The notes beneath the pieces were generated by a model. That model made no database searches. It was not told the DNA's origin and was given only the letters and a program-made list of their open reading frames with translations. A stretch of DNA of 64,000 bases, from positions 1 through 64,000 of the forward strand of contig JAHJTV010000066.1 of assembly GCA_018829445.1 (NCBI GenBank), given 5' to 3'. Numbering within the stretch: the stretch's first letter is position 1; each line of letters opens with the position of its first letter. The position numbers and the translations under genes were made by a program. This DNA is from a bacterium (GTDB lineage Bacteria; SAR324; XYD2-FULL-50-16). Positions 25,187 to 31,823 of the stretch are shown here, piece by piece.

Positions 25187-25303
25187 TGTCTGAACGAAAA
25201 GTCCCTGTTTTCAATCATAGTACTGCTTGAAGCGGTAAGCAGGGATCTTCACCGTGAATGTCTGCTTCCCATAACAAGGCTTAACTAGGTATTCGTTCAG
25301 ACA
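25187..25303. repeat. 117-bp element with 12-bp perfect terminal inverted repeats
   Basis: TGTCTGAACGAA (25187-25198) and TTCGTTCAGACA (25292-25303) are perfect inverse copies. Internal short complementary tracts (GTCCCTG/CAGGGA and AAGCAG/CTGCTT) would let the single strand fold into a branched structure. No coding capacity and no matching copy in the window. A MITE-like element or a structured RNA are both possible. Confidence 0.55.
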
Positions 25304-25330
25304 TTAACTAACAGTTATTGTTGAAATTTG

Positions 25331-25447
25331 TCATTGAATTTCATTGGCCGGAAATACAACGTTAAGTACCTGAACACCCTCATCGTGGAGCCAGGATTCA
25401 ATTTGGCCAGCATGATATTTTCCACAATCTGATTTCAGTTTTACCAT
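25331..25447 (-). pseudogene. Possible remnant of a small nucleotide-binding (YpsIP/molybdenum-carrier-like) domain
   Basis: A 38-codon frame encodes MVKLKSDCGKYHAGQIESWL and HDEGVQVLNVVFPANEIQ. The stretch WL-x5-VQVLNV-x2-P-x-E resembles the C-terminal end of putative molybdenum-carrier domains (WL...IRVLNVAGPRES). The in-frame sequence extends a few residues upstream without a start, so a truncated remnant is more likely than a real mini-gene. No ribosome-binding site is clear. Identification is weak. Confidence 0.3.
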
Positions 25448-25546
25448 CACCCGACTGCAAAATTGCCTGTCATTTAAGAATATTATACTCTATGATATAG
25501 CCAAAACCACGATATCAGCATTTTAAATTTAAAAAAGTATACGGCT

Positions 25547-26041
25547 ATGGAAGAAAAGCGAAAGAAAATTAGATACATGAAAGAATTAACGGTTCCCGAG
25601 CAGATGTGGCTGGCTAAAGCCGTGATTACCATTTTCCTGGCGGACAACATTGTTGAAGACAGCCAGGTGCTGTACATGAAAAGATTGAGCGAGGTGTTTC
25701 TTGATGAGGAACCCAGGGATACCTTGAAGGAGATTTCCAGATTGCTGAAAACAAAAGAGATTCCTGTACTGGAAAAGCTTGAAGTTGAAGACCCTGAGCA
25801 CCTGATATTCATGCTCAACACCCTGGTCACTTCGATTTTTGCCAATGAAAGGAAATCGGAGAATGAGGTTAAGAATTATTTTATTGCCGGACTGAAGCTG
25901 GGCGTGACTTATGAAGTGCTAATGCTGAAACTCACTTACCAGAAGGAGCGCTTTAGAATCAAAATGGCTCAAAAGCAGGTTGACAGTACAATTCGAGAGA
26001 TTGTTGAGGTCAGAAAACAAAAAAAGCTGAGGAAACAATAA
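25547..26041 (+). CDS. TerB-like all-helical protein (hypothetical)
   Basis: A 164-aa soluble, helical and highly charged protein. Its plan, two helix bundles with LAKAVITIFLADNIVEDSQV, YMKRLSEVFLDEEP, DPEHLIFMLNTLVTSIFA and NERKSENEVKNYF, resembles TerB/DjlA-type co-factor domains, which are acidic helical modules with metal- or partner-binding surfaces. No catalytic motif is visible. It is a single plus-strand gene converging on the TetR gene 13 nt away and seems to have its own promoter. I place it in the TerB-like group with modest confidence. Confidence 0.55.
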   Translation: MEEKRKKIRYMKELTVPEQMWLAKAVITIFLADNIVEDSQVLYMKRLSEVFLDEEPRDTLKEISRLLKTKEIPVLEKLEVEDPEHLIFMLNTLVTSIFANERKSENEVKNYFIAGLKLGVTYEVLMLKLTYQKERFRIKMAQKQVDSTIREIVEVRKQKKLRKQ

Positions 26042-26054
26042 TGTCTCCTCACAT

Positions 26055-26801
26055 TCAGTGTTTCTCAATTCCTGAAAAAAGGAGCTCACAAAGATCGTCC
26101 GTCAGCTCATCGGGATCAAATTCTCTTCCAAAGACAATATGGCTCAGGCAGGTGTGCTCAATGCAGCCCAGGATTCCCTGTCTTATAAATTTAGCGGGAA
26201 TATCGTCCCTAATCTCACCTAGCTCAATCCCCTCTTCAACAATGTCCAGTATCATATCGCTGTACTCCTTTACAACACCGTAGGTTTCGCTCTTATAATA
26301 ATCCAAGTGATTTCTAACCTCGATTATAAGGATTTTGGCAAAAATCCGGTTTGAGGAGTAGGTGTGAATATGCACCCAAATCAACCGCCGCAGTTTATTC
26401 AACGCCCCCTTAATACCCTTTAAATCCATACCGAATCTGATCATGTAGTCTTCCAGGTATTCCTTTAACACCTGGTGCAGTAGGTCGCGTTTATCTTTAA
26501 AATATTTGTAAATCAAAGCTTCAGTGACACCGGCATTCTTGGCAATCTCAGCGGTTGTTATTGCCCCAAACTCCTTCTCTCCGATCAAACCACGGAAAGA
26601 ATCCATGATCTTTGTTTTGCCCGCAGGTGAAGGTTTTGGTTTGCTAATTTCGTTTTCGGGTTCTTTTGCCATTGGATTTGATTTTGTATAGGGTTCTTTA
26701 GGTCCCGGCTGATAGTGTTGATAATCCGACCAGGGATAACCCTGGATGATAGTTTTTGGAGTGGACTCGGAATTAATTAACCCCAAAAAGGTTAACTTCA
26801 C
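26055..26801 (-). CDS. TetR-family transcriptional repressor
   Basis: Up to 248 aa. The helix-turn-helix spans ~66-112 (KIMDSFRGLIGEKEFGAITT then AEIAKNAGVTEALIYKYFKD), followed by the all-helical ligand and dimerisation domain. The first ~43 residues are a low-complexity, Pro-rich extension; an internal ATG at MAKEPENEIS (position 44) would give a 205-aa protein of the usual size, but neither start has a clear ribosome-binding site. The divergent promoter region carries a 17-bp near-palindrome (27022-27038) that recurs at the acyl-CoA dehydrogenase promoter (36381-36397), the best candidate for its operator. Acyl-CoA or fatty-acid ligands would fit the putative targets, by inference. Confidence 0.9.
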   Translation of the reverse strand: MKLTFLGLINSESTPKTIIQGYPWSDYQHYQPGPKEPYTKSNPMAKEPENEISKPKPSPAGKTKIMDSFRGLIGEKEFGAITTAEIAKNAGVTEALIYKYFKDKRDLLHQVLKEYLEDYMIRFGMDLKGIKGALNKLRRLIWVHIHTYSSNRIFAKILIIEVRNHLDYYKSETYGVVKEYSDMILDIVEEGIELGEIRDDIPAKFIRQGILGCIEHTCLSHIVFGREFDPDELTDDLCELLFSGIEKH

Positions 26802-27254
26802 TTATCTAAAGCAAGTTGAAAAAATATCATTTGTCAGGTTAACGGTCAACATGGATTACATCAGCATTCAAATATTATTCAAGCCTTTAAGAACCAGGTT
26901 GAGATCCAACAATCTATATTTAGTTAATTAAATTCACCTAATGTTGTATTTTATAATATTGTAAAATTACAGGATTAAAGGGGTATTTCAGATGGAAATA
27001 AACTTGACTTATTTTGCTTACGTTAGTATTACTTACTTATATTAAAATTGACACTATTTATTCTGGTTTTTATTTAAAAAAGCAAAAGATTTTAATGCTG
27101 TTTCCCGATATGAGCTTGAATTCTTACATGTTCATGGACGTTTATGAAATACTAAACAGCTTAATGGGGATGGCACATCAAATCTGATTATTGTATGGTT
27201 ATGACGTTTAAACAGGATAATCAATATTAAACCTCACTAATACAGGAAGTATCT
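26802..27254 (+). promoter_or_regulatory. Divergent regulatory region with TetR operator and sigma-70 promoter
   Basis: GTTAGTATTACTTACTT (27022-27038) contains the near-palindrome AGTA-TTAC-TTACT. Ten bases downstream lies TTGACA (27048-27053), then 17 bp, then TATTTA (27071-27076), a good plus-strand promoter for the redox operon. On the minus strand GTGTCA and TAATAC, 17 bp apart, overlap the same bases and could serve the TetR gene. The rest of this AT-rich 450 bp holds no gene. Confidence 0.6.
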
Positions 27255-28238
27255 ATGACAAGGGAATTTAAAACAAAAATCACGGAGATGCTGGGTATTC
27301 AATATCCTATTCTCTGTGGAGGAATGCAGTGGGTCAGTAGAGCTGATTTCGTCTCTCATGTCTGCAATGCAGGAGCAATCGGTTTTATTACGGCTGAGAC
27401 CTTTGAAACACCCGAGGATTTACGACAAGAGATCAGGAAGATGAGAACTCTGACCGATAAACCGTTTGGCGTTAACATTTCAATGCTTCCAGAACTGCCA
27501 TTAAGTGATCGTACCCAGCAGTTTTGTGAAATTGTGTGCGAAGAGGGTGTTAAATTTGTAGAAACGGCGGGTAGAAGTCCGGAAGCGCTTATCCCTATGC
27601 TAAAGCAATCGGGAGTTAAAATAATCCACAAACTGACCAACATCCGTCACGCAAAAAAGGCGCAGAAACTGGGTGTTGATGCTGTCACTATTCTGGGCTA
27701 TGGTTCCGGCGGTCATATTGGTATGGATGATGTGGCACTGTTCATCCTGCTGCCAATAGCTGTAAAAGAACTCGATATCCCTGTGATCGCTGGAGGAAGT
27801 GTTGCCACCGGGGCAGGTTTGTTAGGGGCCTTAGCCATGGGAGCGGAAGCGGTATTAATGGGAACCGCTTTTTTTGCCACGGAAGAATCACCGATACATC
27901 CCAATATTAAACGTAAAGTAATCAACGCCAGGGAAGTGGATACAACGTTGGTGATGAGATCAATTCTGAATCCGTTGCGAGTGGTTAAGAACGAATTATC
28001 AAATAAAATACTGGCAATGGAAGCAAAAGGTGCGACTCTTGAGGAGATTGTATCCGAATTGGCCGGTGGCAAGGGCAAACTCGCTTATGACAATGGAGAC
28101 ACGGAAATTAGCCCCATTGCCGGCGGACAAGTTGTTGGACTGGTAAATGAGATAAAACCGGTTAAAAAGGTAATTGACGACATAATAGCAGAAGCCAGTC
28201 AGTTAATGGAGCGGTTGGAATCAATCGCCGGAAAATGA
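27255..28238 (+). CDS. Nitronate monooxygenase / FabK-like FMN enzyme
   Basis: A 327-aa TIM-barrel flavoprotein: N-terminal LGIQYPILCGGMQWVSRADF, PFGVNISMLP, the central GYGSGGHIGMDD with the family His, then IPVIAGGSVATGAGLLGALAMG (FMN phosphate site). The family contains nitronate monooxygenases, FabK enoyl-ACP reductases and related propionate-nitronate enzymes; sequence alone does not separate them, and the AGGH-type motif (here SGGH) is shared. First gene of a three-gene operon with a phytoene-desaturase-like flavoprotein and a ferredoxin-type reductase, which suggests reduction or desaturation of a lipid substrate rather than nitroalkane detoxification. ATG is preceded by AGGAAGTATCT. 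Confidence 0.9.
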   Translation: MTREFKTKITEMLGIQYPILCGGMQWVSRADFVSHVCNAGAIGFITAETFETPEDLRQEIRKMRTLTDKPFGVNISMLPELPLSDRTQQFCEIVCEEGVKFVETAGRSPEALIPMLKQSGVKIIHKLTNIRHAKKAQKLGVDAVTILGYGSGGHIGMDDVALFILLPIAVKELDIPVIAGGSVATGAGLLGALAMGAEAVLMGTAFFATEESPIHPNIKRKVINAREVDTTLVMRSILNPLRVVKNELSNKILAMEAKGATLEEIVSELAGGKGKLAYDNGDTEISPIAGGQVVGLVNEIKPVKKVIDDIIAEASQLMERLESIAGK

Positions 28239-28274
28239 AATAACTAATTTAGACTGCAAACAGAGAGGATAATC

Positions 28275-29777
28275 ATGAAGGATTACGATGTGATCATTAT
28301 CGGAGCAGGAAACGGGGGACTAACTGCAGGTGCAAAACTGGCAAAGGAGGGAGCATCTGTTTTACTGCTTGAACGTCATAATATTCCCGGGGGTAGCGCA
28401 ACAAGCTTTTGCCGGGGTCGATTTGAGTTTGAAGTCGCTCTGCACCAGTTGAGTGGGATGGGATCGGTGGCACAACCGGGACCACTCAGAGGCATTCTTC
28501 AGGATTTGAATGTGATGGAAAAACTTGAGTTTGTGGAGATGGATGATCTGTATCGGGTGCAGATAAAATCCGAGAACTTCAATCTCACCTTGAGACCGGA
28601 TATCTCAAAAGTGGTTGATGAACTTCAGCAACGATTTCCCCATGAAAAGCAGGCAATTAAAAACTTCTTTGATTTTCTCTATCTTTTTTTCACCGAAGTG
28701 ATTGGAGCGTACTACCTGCATGATCCCGAAACCAGCCCGGAGAAATATCCCCTTTATTTTCGATACGCCCTAAAAAGTACGCAGCAAGTCTTTGATGAGT
28801 TTTTTAAAGACCCCTTGTTAAAAGCGGTTATTTCGCCCTATTGGACCTATATCGGTCTTCCTCCCAGCTTTATGAATTTCAGTGATCTGGCTGCCATGTT
28901 TTTCGGATTCTGCGAATTCAAACCCTATCATCTAAAAGGGGGATCACAGGCGTTATCCAATGCACTGGCAGATACCATCACGCAGAACAAGGGTAAAATC
29001 CGGTATAATTGTGGTGTTGATAAAATCATAGTGAAGAACAGCAAAACCGAAGGTATTATCACCGAACACGGGGATGAAATTACATCAAAATTTGTGATCT
29101 CAAATGCTTCCAAAATCACTACCTATGTTGATCTGGTAGGAGCAGATCACATTCCGGAAGTTGTAACCCGGGAATTAAAACAGAGCAGGGTCGCACAGTC
29201 CGGTTTTATTCTTTACATGGGTCTTGATTGTGAACCGGATGTTGTAGGAATTACGGAATCGACCAACTTTATCTTCGGCAATATCGACATGGATAAAGCC
29301 TATCAGCAAATGAAAGTGCTTGATATCAATTCCCAGGATGCTATGGTACTAAGCTGTTATGATCTGAGAGACCCCGAATTTTCACCACCAGGCGCCAGTC
29401 AGGTGGCATTGGTAACCTTAAAATACGGACATCCTTGGTTAAGTGTTCCTCCGGAACAGTATGCGGATCAAAAATACCGCTGTGCCGACCAGATGCTGAA
29501 CGTGATTGCTCCACTCTATCCTGAACTGAGGAACCATATAGAAGAGGTTGAGGTAGCAACACCCATAACCTGCATGAGATACCTGGGACATCCAACGGGT
29601 TCCATCTATGGATTTGAACATCATATCAAAGACACTGAAAACTTTATTCCCAATAAAATGCATATTAACGGATTATTAGGCGTCGGGGGCTGGGTAGGGT
29701 TGTGCGGTTTTCAACCCACTCTTGAGTCCGGGGTAATTGCCGCCAGAAGCGTTTTACGACAACTGGGCAGGAACTAG
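28275..29777 (+). CDS. FAD-dependent oxidoreductase, phytoene desaturase/CrtISO/retinol-saturase-like
   Basis: A 500-aa protein. The N-terminal dinucleotide-binding fold has YDVIIIGAGNGGLTAGAKLA and then LLLERHNIPGGSATSF, characteristic of the CrtI/CrtISO superfamily. The C-terminus carries GLLGVGGWVGLCGFQPTLES, the second FAD contact. Members catalyse desaturation, isomerisation or saturation of polyenes and related lipids. No other carotenoid gene is near, so a fatty or isoprenoid substrate is open. It follows the FMN enzyme by 36 nt with GAGAGGATAATC before ATG and precedes the electron-transfer reductase, which could supply or accept its electrons. Confidence 0.9.
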   Translation: MKDYDVIIIGAGNGGLTAGAKLAKEGASVLLLERHNIPGGSATSFCRGRFEFEVALHQLSGMGSVAQPGPLRGILQDLNVMEKLEFVEMDDLYRVQIKSENFNLTLRPDISKVVDELQQRFPHEKQAIKNFFDFLYLFFTEVIGAYYLHDPETSPEKYPLYFRYALKSTQQVFDEFFKDPLLKAVISPYWTYIGLPPSFMNFSDLAAMFFGFCEFKPYHLKGGSQALSNALADTITQNKGKIRYNCGVDKIIVKNSKTEGIITEHGDEITSKFVISNASKITTYVDLVGADHIPEVVTRELKQSRVAQSGFILYMGLDCEPDVVGITESTNFIFGNIDMDKAYQQMKVLDINSQDAMVLSCYDLRDPEFSPPGASQVALVTLKYGHPWLSVPPEQYADQKYRCADQMLNVIAPLYPELRNHIEEVEVATPITCMRYLGHPTGSIYGFEHHIKDTENFIPNKMHINGLLGVGGWVGLCGFQPTLESGVIAARSVLRQLGRN

Positions 29778-29787
29778 GAGGAAGACG

Positions 29788-30945
29788 ATGAAAAGTGAAA
29801 TGTTAGAAAAAATGGAAGGATACCAAGAAGTTATACAGGAGATCCATGCGGATCGGAAATACGGTGCTGACTTTCTGGATGAGAAGGGCGCTGTTAAAAA
29901 CTACATCAATCGAATTCATCCTGGTCGAATTGATTTGAAAGTTACGGATATTTTTGATGAAACCCGTACCACAAAAACGCTGCGCTTTTCTGCTATTGAC
30001 GGTTATCTACCTCCTTTTCAGGCTGGACAGTATATTTCTCTGTTCACAAGTATTGGCAACATTAAAACCGCTCGGCCCTACAGCATCTCTTCATCTCCCA
30101 CGGAAAGAGGATATTGGGATATAACTGTCAGAGCAGTGGAAAACGGACTGGTTTCCAATTATCTACTCAACGATATCCGGGCAGGCGACAATTTTGTCAG
30201 TTCCGGTCCTCAGGGCCAGTTCTGTCATAATCCGCTATTTCATGATAACCACCTTGTTTTTCTGGCTGGTGGGAGTGGTATCACCCCGTTTTTAAGCATG
30301 ATACGGGAAGTCAGCAGAAAAGGAATAAACCGCACCATTGTATTACTATACGGTTCCAGGACAACCGATGAGGCAATTTGCCATGAGGAGCTGAATACGC
30401 TTGCGAAAAAGTCTCCCAGTATCAAGTATTTCCCGGTTATTGAACAGCCGGAAGATACCTTTGACGGCCTGACCGGATTTATCACTGCAGATGTTATATC
30501 AGAGGCAACTGGCGGGATAGACGGAAAAACCTTTTATATTTGCGGACCTCAGGCCATGTATGATTTTTGCGTACAACAATTGGAGAGTCTCAATGTGCCA
30601 AAACGAAAGATCCGAAGAGAGATGTACGGCGTTCCTGTAAATATCTGGGAAACCGATGGCTGGCCCGAGGATGTTGACAGGGATAACGAGGTAACAATAA
30701 GCATCAACGGTGAAAAAATAGCGACATCCAAATCAAGTGAAACCTTGATCTCTGTTCTCGAAAAAACAGGTCATATCATCCCATCAATCTGTCGCTGTGG
30801 GGAATGCAGTATGTGTCGGGTTAAACTGTTAAATGGAAAGGTCTATCAACCACCGGGATCTCTCGTGAGAAAATCGGACCGACAATTCGGTTTTATTCAT
30901 GCTTGTGCCTCTTATCCGTTAACGGATGTCGACATCTGCCCTTGA
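29788..30945 (+). CDS. Ferredoxin-NAD(P)H reductase with C-terminal 2Fe-2S domain
   Basis: About 385 aa. After a ~50-residue N-terminal extension comes an FNR-type FAD domain (PPFQAGQYISLF, ARPYSISSSPTE), an NAD(P) domain (VFLAGGSGITPFLSMIRE, FYICGPQAMYDF) and a plant-type ferredoxin domain with CRCGECSMCRVKLLNG and a final Cys in FIHACASYP. This architecture passes electrons from NAD(P)H through FAD and 2Fe-2S to a partner enzyme. The start at 29788 is set by AGGAGGAAGACG; it lies 10 nt after the upstream gene, so the operon is tight. The likely partners are the two flavoenzymes encoded upstream. Confidence 0.93.
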   Translation: MKSEMLEKMEGYQEVIQEIHADRKYGADFLDEKGAVKNYINRIHPGRIDLKVTDIFDETRTTKTLRFSAIDGYLPPFQAGQYISLFTSIGNIKTARPYSISSSPTERGYWDITVRAVENGLVSNYLLNDIRAGDNFVSSGPQGQFCHNPLFHDNHLVFLAGGSGITPFLSMIREVSRKGINRTIVLLYGSRTTDEAICHEELNTLAKKSPSIKYFPVIEQPEDTFDGLTGFITADVISEATGGIDGKTFYICGPQAMYDFCVQQLESLNVPKRKIRREMYGVPVNIWETDGWPEDVDRDNEVTISINGEKIATSKSSETLISVLEKTGHIIPSICRCGECSMCRVKLLNGKVYQPPGSLVRKSDRQFGFIHACASYPLTDVDICP

Positions 30946-31199
30946 TCAGCACTGCGGAATAATACCCTGCCTGTCGATTAAATCACCATCATTTGAGGAA
31001 TAGAGTGCTTCAGGGCCTGACACCCCTGCAGCATCGTTCCTTGTCAGAAAAGACAAAAAGTAACTCTCCATTGTCGTTTCCAGCAACTCTGTACTATTAT
31101 CCCCGCACAAGGGTTTGTTTTTTTTGTAAAGGATGAATTCAAGCAGTTTTTTGATCATCTTTTTGGAAACAGCAAAATCGATTCAATTCAAAATGCTCG

Positions 31200-31391
31200 C
31201 TATTCAAAAATACCACATTTAATATATCGAAGAATTCCGGTATTTGTTGGTCGAGTTGTAATGCAGTTTGGTCTCTTGGCCGAGCTGTATGTTTTTTCGC
31301 TTTTGCTGCTACAGCTGGAAACCGGGCCTATGGATATCAGCAATAAAGAAATGATTAAAAGTGCTTTCATCCTTAAAATATATCGGTACAT
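31200..31391 (-). CDS. Possible small lipoprotein (63 aa)
   Basis: MYRYILRMKALLIISLLLIS followed by IGPVSSC, a plausible lipobox (VSSC), then a short polar peptide ending ILRYIKCGIFE. GGAG lies 9 nt before the ATG at 31391 on the minus strand, a good ribosome-binding site. The tail shows no domain and the gene stands alone, so it could be a real entericidin-like small lipoprotein or a chance frame with a signal-like start. Confidence 0.4.
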   Translation of the reverse strand: MYRYILRMKALLIISLLLISIGPVSSCSSKSEKTYSSAKRPNCITTRPTNTGILRYIKCGIFE

Positions 31392-31463
31392 AAATGAATA
31401 CTCCGTTTGTTTGGGAAGAGAGCGAACCTCAGGATTCTCGTCATTCGATGTTGGATTTACCAA

Positions 31464-31823
31464 CTATATTCCCATGATATCAAGTATCACCAACACAACA
31501 TACCATAGTGAAACATATAGCACCGCGATACATCCAATTAGTGGAAAGAGTACTCTTTTTTTGCGAACGGTAAACAGAAGCTATAAGCACAAGCACGATT
31601 TGGCTTTTATAACAGGAATTTACATCTTTTTCATAAAAGGTCATCTACAAATAAATAATTTTTAAAAGGTAAAAAAATCTCAGGTCAGGTGTATTTTTTC
31701 CGATACTGGATTTTTCGCCTTAATCGGTTTTTTCCAATAAAAGATAATTGCAGAATGATTCAATGAAGGAATTGGGATTTAAGACCTTACTCTACAGCGG
31801 GGGAAAAAAGAAAAACAACCGGA
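31464..31823. other. Intergenic stretch without supported gene
   Basis: A minus-strand frame at about 31464-31575 encodes a single membrane-helix-like segment (VLFPLIGCIAVLYVSLWYVV) but has no start codon or ribosome-binding site; it may be a decayed small membrane protein. Nothing else is recognised. Confidence 0.35.

Noticed and set aside
30946..31158. 70-codon minus-strand frame after the ferredoxin reductase gene
   Set aside because: No domain, and the only purine-rich tract abuts the ATG too closely; likely chance.
31261..31665. 134-codon plus-strand frame
   Set aside because: No recognisable domain or good start; overlaps the possible lipoprotein on the other strand.
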